Of a DNA stretch of 34,838 bases, positions 14,795 to 22,162 are shown in pieces (position 1 is the stretch's first letter; each line of letters begins with the position of its first letter). Origin of the DNA: an uncultured Eggerthellaceae bacterium (GTDB lineage Bacteria > Actinomycetota > Coriobacteriia > Coriobacteriales > Eggerthellaceae); assembly GCA_947565185.1 (NCBI GenBank), contig CANODU010000011.1, forward strand, positions 1 through 34,838. The letters run 5' to 3'. The notes beneath the pieces were generated by a model. It was given only the letters and a program-made list of their open reading frames with translations, was not told the DNA's origin and ran no database searches. The translations under genes were made by a program, and so were the position numbers.

Positions 14795-16060
14795 ATGGCG
14801 AACGCGATCAAAGAGACAGAGACCCCCAAGAAGGAGCGCCCCCGCGCGCTCTTGGTGCTGGCCGCCATGGGGCCTGGCATCGTGACCGCCATGGCCGGCA
14901 ACGACGCCGGCGGCATCTCCACCTATTCCACAGCAGGCGCCTCCTTCGGCTTCGCGACGCTGTGGGTCATCCCCATCATGTGCGTGATGCTCACGCTGGT
15001 GGAGCTCACGGCCGCGAAGATGGGTGCGGTCACTGGCAAGGGCTTCGCAGCGCTCATCCGCGAGCGCTTCGGCATCCGCGCTGCAGCTTTGGCCATGGTG
15101 GCGCTCTTGATCGGCAACATCGCCACCACGTTCTCCGAATTCGCTGGCATCGCCTCGGGCATGGAGATGTTCGGCGTCTCGCGCTATTTCTCCGTTCCCG
15201 TAGCAGCCGTAGCGGTGTGGCTGCTCATCGTAGGCGGCTCTTACAAGCGGGTGCAGAACGTGTTCATGGCGCTTTCGCTCGTCTTCCTGACCTACGTGGT
15301 GGCTGCCTGCATGGCAGAGCCCAACTGGGAAGATGCCGTGATCTCCACCTTCATCCCGCAGATGGAGGGAAATGCCTCGTACCTGTCCTTGGTGATCGCC
15401 ATGATCGGCACCACCATCGCTCCGTGGATGATGTTCTTCAACCAGTCGAACGTGGTGGAGAAGGGCATGGATACCTCCGAATTGCCGCTGCAACGCGTAG
15501 ACGTCATCTCAGGAACGGTGGCTGCGTGCCTGGTTGCATGGTTCATCATCGTGACCACCGGATCGGTCCTGTTCCCACAAGGCATCCATATAGACAGCGC
15601 CGCCGATGCCGCAGCTGCGCTGGAGCCTTTCGCCGGGCATTATGCGAAGGCGCTCTTCGCGGTGGGCCTCATCTCCGCATCATTCTTGGCTGCCTGCGTG
15701 CTGCCGCTGACCACCGCCTTCGTCATCTGCGAAGCATTCGGCTGGGAAGCGGGCGTATCGTTCAAATGGCGCGAGGCGCCCCTGTTCAAGGGCATCTTCA
15801 CGGCGGTCATCATCGGCGGCGCCGTGGTGGTCTTGGTGCCGAATCTGAATCTGCTCCAGATGATGCTCACATCCCAGTTCGTGAACGGCGTGATCCTGCC
15901 CATCCTGCTTGCCTTCATGGTCCTGATCGCCTCGGATAAGCGCATCATGGGAGCCTACCGCTTGAAGCGCGTAGGGCAGATCCTCATGTGGGCTTTGGTC
16001 GGTGCGGTTGCCATCCTGACCGTCGTGCTCTTCGCCATGCAAGCGCTTGGGATGGCATAG
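14795..16060 (+). CDS. NRAMP-related magnesium transporter (NRMT type)
   Basis: A 421-aa, roughly 11-helix membrane transporter of the NRAMP/SLC11 fold. The substrate motifs are changed from classical Mn/Fe NRAMPs. In helix 1 the DPGN motif is DAGG (residues 37-40, within AGNDAGGIST). In helix 6 the MPH motif is APW (209-211, within GTTIAPWMMFF). Loss of the metal-selective Met is the hallmark of NRAMP-related Mg transporters, including the structurally studied Eggerthella lenta protein, so Mg import is the best call. The upstream MgtE-N/CBS gene agrees. The ATG at 14795 is chosen; TTG at 14783 is possible, and neither has a strong ribosome site, suggesting coupling to the preceding gene. Confidence 0.88.
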   Translation: MANAIKETETPKKERPRALLVLAAMGPGIVTAMAGNDAGGISTYSTAGASFGFATLWVIPIMCVMLTLVELTAAKMGAVTGKGFAALIRERFGIRAAALAMVALLIGNIATTFSEFAGIASGMEMFGVSRYFSVPVAAVAVWLLIVGGSYKRVQNVFMALSLVFLTYVVAACMAEPNWEDAVISTFIPQMEGNASYLSLVIAMIGTTIAPWMMFFNQSNVVEKGMDTSELPLQRVDVISGTVAACLVAWFIIVTTGSVLFPQGIHIDSAADAAAALEPFAGHYAKALFAVGLISASFLAACVLPLTTAFVICEAFGWEAGVSFKWREAPLFKGIFTAVIIGGAVVVLVPNLNLLQMMLTSQFVNGVILPILLAFMVLIASDKRIMGAYRLKRVGQILMWALVGAVAILTVVLFAMQALGMA

Positions 16061-16177
16061 CGAAGAGTATTTCGTAGATGACATCTGTCTCTTTTGTTTG
16101 CTTTGGGTAGATGCGCATCTGCGAAAGGACGATTGCGGATGAAGGTTGGTGGCGCGTCTTGCGACGCGCATTCATTC

Positions 16178-16203
16178 GTGCCGCCCGTTGGCGGCACCCA
16201 CGA
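16178..16203 (+). repeat. Copy of the 26-nt hairpin block
   Basis: GTGCCGCC, loop CGTT, GGCGGCAC, then CCACGA; identical over 26 nt to 5720-5745. Related ends (GCACCCACGA after a GC-rich stem) occur near 5522-5531 and 5776-5785. Confidence 0.75.
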
Positions 16204-16218
16204 AGTCTGTGTCAGGTT

Positions 16219-16290
16219 GATGTGGGTGCTGGCAACTGCCAGCACATCTGAAGACTATGCCCTTGCATGCAATGCAAGGGCATAGCAAAC
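16219..16290. repeat. Intergenic hairpin repeat, copy 2 (double hairpin)
   Basis: GTGCTGGC (16226-16233) pairs with GCCAGCAC (16238-16245). After TGAAGA, CTATGCCCTTGCAT (16255-16268) pairs perfectly with ATGCAAGGGCATAG (16272-16285) around GCA. It matches copy 1 at 5204-5280 in order and flanks; the second stem differs on both strands so pairing is kept. Confidence 0.75.
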
Positions 16291-16343
16291 CTTCGCGATA
16301 CCAGCACATGTAAAAGGATCCAGTCGAAGGCGAGGATGACACA

Positions 16344-17006
16344 TCACGGAAGCGTGGTCTTGGATTCTATCTGTGCGGCAGGAGACTTGGATTCCACGGA
16401 GGGAACCTCTGCCGCTGAAGCTACAGCCGCAGGAGGTGCGAAGGGCTCGACCGGGATCACGGTCACGCTCTTCGGGTTGGGGATGACCGCAGACTCCTTC
16501 ATCGGGAGCGAATCTCCCGCTTCCATCTCAAGGCGCTTGCCCTCTTCTATGAGGCGCTCCGCCAGATAGAGATCTATATGCTCAGCATCCTTGGCACAGT
16601 TCGCCAGCATCTCGATGGTGATGCTATCCAAGTATGCATCGAAGCTGTTGAAGGCAAGATCCAGCGCCTTGTGCAACCCTTCCACCAAAGGAGGCTCTTT
16701 ATCCGCGGCAGGAGCGACATCCATGTCAAGCGGATCAGCTTTGGAAGACTTCGTCCCCTCTTCGATGGCGCGCATGACCTCCAAGAAGGTGATCTGCGAC
16801 GGCTCCTTCGCCAAGACGTAGCCACCGTTCTTGCCAGCGCGAGCTTCGATGATGCCGGCGTTGCGCAGAAGCTGGGATAGCTGGATCAGATAATCCCGCG
16901 GCACGGCGATGTCTTCGGAGATCTTCTTGGAAGAGGTGACCTTCCCTTCCAGAGCGAGATAGAGGACAGCGCGCAGCGCATAATCCGTTGATGCTTTCAA
17001 TTGCAT
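16344..17006 (-). CDS. Rrf2-family transcriptional regulator with long C-terminal tail
   Basis: A 220-aa regulator. The N-terminal winged helix is typical of Rrf2 (MQLKASTDYALRAVLYLAL, then IAVPRDYLIQLSQLLRNAGI and ARAGKNGGYVLAK, the wing). In IscR/NsrR three Cys following this domain hold an Fe-S cluster. None is present there; the only Cys lies in ANCAKDAEHIDL (about residue 136). This member therefore probably does not sense through a cluster. The tail beyond residue 160 is Pro/Ala/Val-rich and unusual, making the protein longer than the usual 140-165 aa. The ATG at 17006 follows GGAGG at ideal spacing. A small palindrome upstream may be its own operator. Targets are unknown; the neighbouring NhaC gene is a candidate. 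Confidence 0.88.
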   Translation of the reverse strand: MQLKASTDYALRAVLYLALEGKVTSSKKISEDIAVPRDYLIQLSQLLRNAGIIEARAGKNGGYVLAKEPSQITFLEVMRAIEEGTKSSKADPLDMDVAPAADKEPPLVEGLHKALDLAFNSFDAYLDSITIEMLANCAKDAEHIDLYLAERLIEEGKRLEMEAGDSLPMKESAVIPNPKSVTVIPVEPFAPPAAVASAAEVPSVESKSPAAQIESKTTLP

Positions 17007-17052
17007 GGCTGCCTCCAAGCAAGAGAGCCTTCAAGAGGCTCGGTCCGTTGAA

Positions 17053-17063
17053 TCTCCTGGAGA
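17053..17063. promoter_or_regulatory. Small palindrome upstream of the Rrf2 gene (possible operator)
   Basis: TCTCC-T-GGAGA is an exact 11-nt palindrome about 47 bp before the Rrf2 start, next to the AT-rich ACTAATATAT. Autoregulation through such a site is common in this family, but the sequence is not a known Rrf2 box. Confidence 0.25.
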
Positions 17064-17157
17064 CTAATATATCTGCTCAACGCTTAAAGATGATGCCTCT
17101 CCCTATCGAACGTTGCCGAGATGTCATGCTGGCACATGCACGCCGCTCATATGAAGA

Positions 17158-17183
17158 ACGCCGGGTCCATGAGGGCCCGGCGT
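17158..17183 (-). terminator. Probable terminator of the NhaC gene
   Basis: On the minus strand ACGCCGGG (17176-17183) pairs with CCCGGCGT (17158-17165), followed by TCTTCAT. It starts 26 bp after the antiporter stop. The stem is strong and the T run weak. Confidence 0.5.
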
Positions 17184-17208
17184 CAAGATGCCTCTAGCTA
17201 TCTGAAGA

Positions 17209-18918
17209 TCAGGCTTCTGCCTGCTTCTTAGCTTCTACCTTGCGGTAAGAGATCTTGTGCATCACGAACGTGGCCACCACCACCAAGACGATGCCCACGA
17301 CCAAGGGGATCCACGGCGACTTCGTGAAGCCAGCGATGACGTATCCCACGAAGCAGCACACCATGACCGTGGTGGCATAGGGGATCTGCGTGGCCACATG
17401 GCGCAGGTGATTGCACTTGGCACCTGCCGAAGACAGGATGGTGGTGTCTGAGATGGGAGAGATGTGATCGCCATAGACAGCGCCAGCCAGCGTTGCGCCC
17501 ACGGCCACCAAGAACAGCGGATCATTAGCATTGAACACGCCGATCACGATGGGCAGGATGAGCGCCACGGTTCCCCATGACGTGCCCATGGCGAATCCGA
17601 TGAATGCCGCCACCACGAAGATGATGCAGGGCAGGAAATCGAGCCCGACACCCAGATTATTCAAGAAGCCCGACACGAATTCGCCGGTGCCCAACAAGTA
17701 GCGGCAGACACCGCCCAAGCTCCATGCCAGCACCAAGATCATGATGGCACCCACCATGGAACGCACGCCTTCGCTCATGGCATCCATGAAACCACCCAAG
17801 GTTGCCAGCTTGCGCGGCAAGAATTGCACGGCAGCCCACACGAGCGCCACGCACGCGCCGATGCACAGGCCCATGACCGGATTCTCACCCACAGCCGTGG
17901 CGAAATCCACGCCTTCGAAGAAGCCGCCGCAATAGAGCATGCCCAAGATGGAGAACACGATGAGCACGACGATGGGCAGCACCAAGTCGAACACGCGGCC
18001 CTTGTCAGAGATGTCCAGGCCCTTGTATTCCTCGATAGCGCCCACAGCCGCATCATCGATATCCGCACGCTCGGTCACCTTCGGCGGAAGATCCACCTCA
18101 AGAGCAGCCTTCGCGCTGGCCTTCGAAGAGACGTTGCCACCCGTATCCGCGTCCAAGAGCGCCTGAGCGTGAGCCGCTTCGGCCTCCAGCTCCTCTTCCA
18201 CCAGCGCATCCTCAGCGGGAACCTTGTTGTGATCTGCGGCCAGCTGAGCTGCTTCCATGGTCCCGAAATCCCAATTCGTGGCCAGCATGAAGAACACGAA
18301 GAAGATGGTGAGGAGCGCATAGAAGTTATACGGGATGGACGCGACGAACGTGTTGAAGCCGCCTTCGCCCAGATAGCCACCCACGGCCACAGCCCACGAT
18401 GACACGGGCGCGATGATGCAGACCGGTGCCGCCGTGGAGTCGATGATCCATGCCAGCTTCTCATGGCTGATGTGGAAGCGGTCCGTCACCGGACGCATGA
18501 CCGCACCAACGGTCAGGCAGTTGAAGTAGTCATCCACGAAGATGATGATGCCCAGGATAGCCGTAAGGATCTGAGCCATCTTCGCGTTCTTGATGTGCTG
18601 AGAGACCCATTCAGCATAGGCGCGCGAACCACCGCTCACAGCGATGACCACGGTCAGCGCGCCCAATAAGGCAAGGAAGAGCAGAAGCGACCCATTCCCA
18701 GCTATCTGTTCCGCCATCATCTGCGGAACCATGGTGAACGATGCGATCAGCTGATCAGCACCAGCCCCATTCAGGGTGAACTGGTAGATGATCATGCCCA
18801 CGAACACGCCGATGGTAAGAGAGGAATACACCTCCTTGGTGATCAGCGCCAGGGCAAGCGCTAGCAGAGGCGGCACGATGGACCATGCGCCGCTGGAGAT
18901 CAGCTCGAAGCCTTCCAT
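17209..18918 (-). CDS. NhaC-family Na+/H+ antiporter
   Basis: A 569-aa polytopic membrane protein of the NhaC family (PF03553 type), exchanging Na+ for protons, or malate/lactate in some members. The conserved signature GDHISPISDTTILSSAGA lies near the C-terminal end, and an earlier IIFVDDYFNCLTVG motif supplies acidic residues. A large acidic, Ala-rich cytoplasmic insertion of roughly 90 residues (EEELEAEAAHAQALL...) sits between the two membrane halves. The start at 18918 has AAAGG just before the ATG; upstream starts at 18939 and 18972 are possible but less likely. The gene stands between Rrf2 and BioY with its own terminator, so probably single. Regulation by the Rrf2 protein is conjecture. 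Confidence 0.85.
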   Translation of the reverse strand: MEGFELISSGAWSIVPPLLALALALITKEVYSSLTIGVFVGMIIYQFTLNGAGADQLIASFTMVPQMMAEQIAGNGSLLLFLALLGALTVVIAVSGGSRAYAEWVSQHIKNAKMAQILTAILGIIIFVDDYFNCLTVGAVMRPVTDRFHISHEKLAWIIDSTAAPVCIIAPVSSWAVAVGGYLGEGGFNTFVASIPYNFYALLTIFFVFFMLATNWDFGTMEAAQLAADHNKVPAEDALVEEELEAEAAHAQALLDADTGGNVSSKASAKAALEVDLPPKVTERADIDDAAVGAIEEYKGLDISDKGRVFDLVLPIVVLIVFSILGMLYCGGFFEGVDFATAVGENPVMGLCIGACVALVWAAVQFLPRKLATLGGFMDAMSEGVRSMVGAIMILVLAWSLGGVCRYLLGTGEFVSGFLNNLGVGLDFLPCIIFVVAAFIGFAMGTSWGTVALILPIVIGVFNANDPLFLVAVGATLAGAVYGDHISPISDTTILSSAGAKCNHLRHVATQIPYATTVMVCCFVGYVIAGFTKSPWIPLVVGIVLVVVATFVMHKISYRKVEAKKQAEA

Positions 18919-19026
18919 TCGCCTTTCATCTCCCCTCATCTCAAGGGATGTGCGTCCCATGCCGTATGGCATATGGAGGTACTTTATTGCAATAGAGCGG
19001 AGATAGGGCCGAGAAGTCCCGTATTT

Positions 19027-19701
19027 TTAGGCGCGCGCACCCACGACGCTGGTCTGCGCCACCGGAGCAAGCGCGCGAGCCACGCACGCTGCCAAGACGA
19101 TCTTCAGCATGTCAGGGATGACGAACGGCACGACGCAGGTAGCCAGCGCCGCTTCGATGCCCACCTGCATCAGGTGCATGAACCACAGAAGACCGAACAC
19201 ATAGGACACCACCGTGAATACGATGCCAGCCACGATATAGAAGCCCATATCCTGCAGCATGCTCCGCACCCGCTGAGCGAATGGGACAGGTGCTGCCAGC
19301 GGGTCTGGCGCAAGGGCGCTGCCGACCCATCCCGCTTTGCGGGCAGCCTGCAAGAGCACGCAAGCCAGGGGCACCGCCAAGAGATACCCCCACAAGAATC
19401 CACCTGTCGGCCCCAGCAGCACGCCGATGCCGCCGCGCATCCCCGAGAACACCGGCACGCCCAATGCCCCGAGAAGCTCATAGCCATATATGGCGCTCAC
19501 CGCCACAGACGGGCGCAGGACGCAGATGGCGAGGGGAATGGCGAACATCTGCATGGTCACCGGAACCGGGCCGATAGGCACCGTGATCCACGCGCTCACA
19601 GCGATGAGCGCGATGAACAGCCCCGTGAACGCAACGCTGCGCGCCCGGCTCTCTGCTCTGTGAGGAGATGTGCCTGAAGAAGATCCCATGCGCTCCATCA
19701 T
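19027..19701 (-). CDS. bioY: BioY-type biotin ECF transporter substrate-binding component
   Basis: A 224-aa membrane protein of about six helices. Family signatures are ITVPIGPVPVTMQMFAIPLA, then GMRGGIGVLLGPTGGFLWGY (the conserved VLxGPTGG loop) and WFMHLMQVGIEAALATCVVPF. BioY binds biotin and works with energy-coupling (EcfT/EcfA) units, which are not in this window. The open frame extends to 19854, but that overlaps the histidine kinase gene, and the extension is rich in Arg and Trp and not BioY-like. ATG at 19701, 19698 or 19689 fit; GGAG before the last favours a start in this cluster. It follows the hybrid kinase by 13 bp on the same strand. Confidence 0.87.
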   Translation of the reverse strand: MMERMGSSSGTSPHRAESRARSVAFTGLFIALIAVSAWITVPIGPVPVTMQMFAIPLAICVLRPSVAVSAIYGYELLGALGVPVFSGMRGGIGVLLGPTGGFLWGYLLAVPLACVLLQAARKAGWVGSALAPDPLAAPVPFAQRVRSMLQDMGFYIVAGIVFTVVSYVFGLLWFMHLMQVGIEAALATCVVPFVIPDMLKIVLAACVARALAPVAQTSVVGARA

Positions 19702-19714
19702 AGCCCATCTCAGG

Positions 19715-21997
19715 CTAAATGGACGTGGGCCGCTCCCATTCGGTAGAGAGATAGGTCCGCAGCGTCTCTTCCAGCTCCCCCATGTCGATGGGCTTCGACA
19801 TGAATCCGTCCATACCCACCTCCAGCGCATGATCGCGGTCTTCGGCGAACGCATTGGCCGTCATGGCTACGATGGGGATGTGCGTGCGCCCGCGCTCTTG
19901 CGTGAACTTGCGAATGGCCTTCGTAGCTTCGAAGCCGTCCATGTGCGGCATCTTGCAATCCATGAAGATGAGCCCGTAGCATCCATCGGGCGCATCGCTC
20001 ACCTTGGCCACCGCCTCAAGGCCACCATGCACGCCCTCCACCTCAGGTCCCAGCTTCGAGATCAATTCGATGCCGATCTCCAGGTTGATCTCGTTGTCAT
20101 CCACCAACAGCACGCGTCCGGTGATGGCAGGACGCGCTTTCGCCGCGGCTTCCGCCAGCGGCTCTCCATCGATGCACAGCCGCTTCACCGTGCGATACAA
20201 CCGCGACCGGAACAGCGGCTTGGAGATGAGCGCTGCCGCACCTTCGGTCCGCGCGGCGCTATCTTCCGCATCCCAGCCATAGGACGCCATCACCACCATG
20301 GGCGCATCAGTTCCCGCTGCCTCTCGGATGCGGCGCACCGTCTCTGAGCCATCCACGTTCGGCATCTCCAGATCCACGATGACCATATCGAACGGCATGC
20401 CCGCATCCATCGCTGCCGTCACGAGCCCCGCTGCGTCCGCCCCTGACGTCGTGCCCTTCACGCGCACGCCGAAATCCGTCAGCGTGTGAACGGCATTCTG
20501 GACGACCAGGTAGTTGTCATCCACCACCAGCACATGGAGTCCGTCGAAGCCGGTCAGATCGAGCTTGGGCATGTCAGCGGCTATGCGCAAGGGGACGCAC
20601 ACCGTGAACTTCGTGCCTGCGCCCACTTCGCTCTCCACGCTGATGCGGCCGCCCATGAGATCCACCAGATTCTTGGTGATGGCCATGCCAAGGCCGGTGC
20701 CTTCGGTGAAGACGGTGTAGTCGTTATGCTCGCGCTCGAAGGGTTCGAAGACGTGGGCCAAGAAGCTTGGCTCCATGCCGATCCCCGTGTCCTCCACGAC
20801 GAATTGCAGGCGCGCCACGCCCTCGAGCTCAGAAGAGTCCTCAGTCACGATCATGCGCACCTCTCCGCCCTCATTCGTGTACTTGATGGCGTTCGACACC
20901 AGATTGAGGATGATCTGGCGCAGGCGCATGGTGTCGCCCACGAGCTCTTCATGATGGATGTCATTGATGATGATGTCCGTCTTCAGATGCTTCTCAAGGG
21001 ACTGGGGCTGGACGATGGCGATCAGCTCTTCGATGAGGTCAGGGAGGAAGAAGCGCTCTTCGGACAGGGTGGCTTTGCCGCTCTCTATCTTGTTCATATC
21101 CAACACGTCATTGATGAGGCTCAACAGGTGCTTCGATGAGGTCATGATCCGCGTGAGGCACTGCTTCACGCGGAGCGGGTCGTCGATGTTGTCATTGGCG
21201 ATGGTGGTCAGCCCGATGATGGCGTTCATGGGCGTGCGGATATCGTGGCTCATGTTCGAGAGGAAATCGCTCTTCGCCTCGTTCGCGCTCTGCGCCAACG
21301 CCAAGACATCCTCCAGATGCGTGCGCAGCTGCTCTTCTTGGCGGTTCTTGCGACGTAAGAGCGCCATGTAGAGGCAGAGCATGGCCACGACGCACACCAT
21401 CAGCACGCAGGCGAAGATGATGGTCTGCGTGCACGCATTCTTGACGATGGTGTAGGTGGATGCGATGTTGTCCGTGGTCTCATCCAAGATCTCGTTCGCC
21501 AAGGCGCGCATGTTCGTGGCAAGCGGCATGATGTTCTCATCCACATAGGCCTCGATCTGCTCGTTGGTGGCCTCTTCATCTTGGATGAGGCTCATCACGT
21601 TGGAGAGGCGCACATAGAGCGTGTCGTAATCTGCCTGCAAGACATAAGCCTCATGAGGGTCAGCCAGAGCATCAGGGTCGATCAGCGCCAATTGGGCACG
21701 CATGCTCTCATCAACATCCTGGAAGTGCTCCTCAAGGTCGTTGGAGCGATCCGGCAGGTAGCGGAAATGCGTGATGTGGATGGCCAGCGTCTCCACCTGC
21801 GCGATGTCCGTCTCCACATGACCCGCTGCCACAGAGGTGGGGAACGGACCATCTTTGAGCTCCTGCACCTGGTTGGAGATGGTGGCCATGTTGTTCACCG
21901 TCACCACGAAGAACGCCGCCAAGAAGATGGCCACGAATACGGCCGTCACGCGCACCGCGACGCTGAGCATATCCCTTCGCTGTTCCATCTCCCCCAC
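19715..21997 (-). CDS. Hybrid sensor histidine kinase with two receiver domains
   Basis: A 760-aa membrane kinase. TM1 (about 11-33) and TM2 (about 190-213) bracket a helical extracytoplasmic sensor of about 155 residues with long coiled segments, like four-helix-bundle sensors. HisKA has H251 (NMSHDIRTPMN). The ATPase domain has the N box (LNLVSNAIKY, N369) and G boxes (DTGIGM; GTGLGMAI). Receiver 1 has VVDDN and phosphate-accepting D542 (VDLEMPNVDG), with K593. Receiver 2 has LVDDNEIN, D680 (MDCKMPHMDG) and K735. There is no HPt domain or DNA-binding output, so a separate HPt or regulator must exist elsewhere. The start is GTG at 21997, with AGGAGGA just upstream. BioY follows by 13 bp. Signal unknown. 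Confidence 0.93.
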   Translation of the reverse strand: MGEMEQRRDMLSVAVRVTAVFVAIFLAAFFVVTVNNMATISNQVQELKDGPFPTSVAAGHVETDIAQVETLAIHITHFRYLPDRSNDLEEHFQDVDESMRAQLALIDPDALADPHEAYVLQADYDTLYVRLSNVMSLIQDEEATNEQIEAYVDENIMPLATNMRALANEILDETTDNIASTYTIVKNACTQTIIFACVLMVCVVAMLCLYMALLRRKNRQEEQLRTHLEDVLALAQSANEAKSDFLSNMSHDIRTPMNAIIGLTTIANDNIDDPLRVKQCLTRIMTSSKHLLSLINDVLDMNKIESGKATLSEERFFLPDLIEELIAIVQPQSLEKHLKTDIIINDIHHEELVGDTMRLRQIILNLVSNAIKYTNEGGEVRMIVTEDSSELEGVARLQFVVEDTGIGMEPSFLAHVFEPFEREHNDYTVFTEGTGLGMAITKNLVDLMGGRISVESEVGAGTKFTVCVPLRIAADMPKLDLTGFDGLHVLVVDDNYLVVQNAVHTLTDFGVRVKGTTSGADAAGLVTAAMDAGMPFDMVIVDLEMPNVDGSETVRRIREAAGTDAPMVVMASYGWDAEDSAARTEGAAALISKPLFRSRLYRTVKRLCIDGEPLAEAAAKARPAITGRVLLVDDNEINLEIGIELISKLGPEVEGVHGGLEAVAKVSDAPDGCYGLIFMDCKMPHMDGFEATKAIRKFTQERGRTHIPIVAMTANAFAEDRDHALEVGMDGFMSKPIDMGELEETLRTYLSTEWERPTSI

Positions 21998-22020
21998 ATC
22001 TCCTCCTGAATGCCGCGTTC

Positions 22021-22049
22021 AGGATAGGGGCAGCCGCGGATGTTGTCGG
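22021..22049 (-). promoter_or_regulatory. Possible promoter of the hybrid kinase gene
   Basis: On the minus strand CCGACA (22044-22049) lies 17 bp upstream of TATCCT (22021-22026). Initiation near 22014 gives a short leader containing AGGAGG. Confidence 0.35.
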
Positions 22050-22123
22050 AAAACGCTATCTTTTCGTTACCAATGCACGCACCCTCAGCGAAGCACGCTT
22101 CTGACCACGATCGACCCTCACAC

Positions 22124-22156
22124 TTGACGGCACGCAATCATGAGAGCGGTTATAAT
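22124..22156 (+). promoter_or_regulatory. Leaderless promoter of the polymerase-YolD pair
   Basis: A perfect TATAAT (22151-22156) ends six bases before the ATG at 22163, so transcription would begin at or next to the start codon. A TTGACG (22124-22129) lies upstream, but the 21-bp spacer is long. No Shine-Dalgarno is present. No LexA-type site of the CGAAC-N4-GTTCG kind is seen. Confidence 0.6.
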
Positions 22157-22162
22157 ACGTAC

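Larger units (their letters stand above)
16061..16343. other. Repeat-rich intergenic region
   Basis: No gene is seen in these 283 bp between convergent genes. It holds GCGCGTC-TTGC-GACGCGC (16152-16169), the 26-nt block shared with 5720-5745, and the second double hairpin (16219-16290). A T-rich stretch (16088-16101) follows a short palindrome and may end the transporter transcript. Confidence 0.7.

Noticed and set aside
14620-15939. 439-aa plus-strand open frame
   Set aside because: Shadow frame over the MgtE-N/CBS and NRMT genes; composition (His, Arg, Gly) is that of an out-of-frame reading.
22040-22162. Upstream extension of the polymerase to 22040
   Set aside because: The first 41 residues lack family similarity, overlap the promoter TATAAT, and have no ribosome site.
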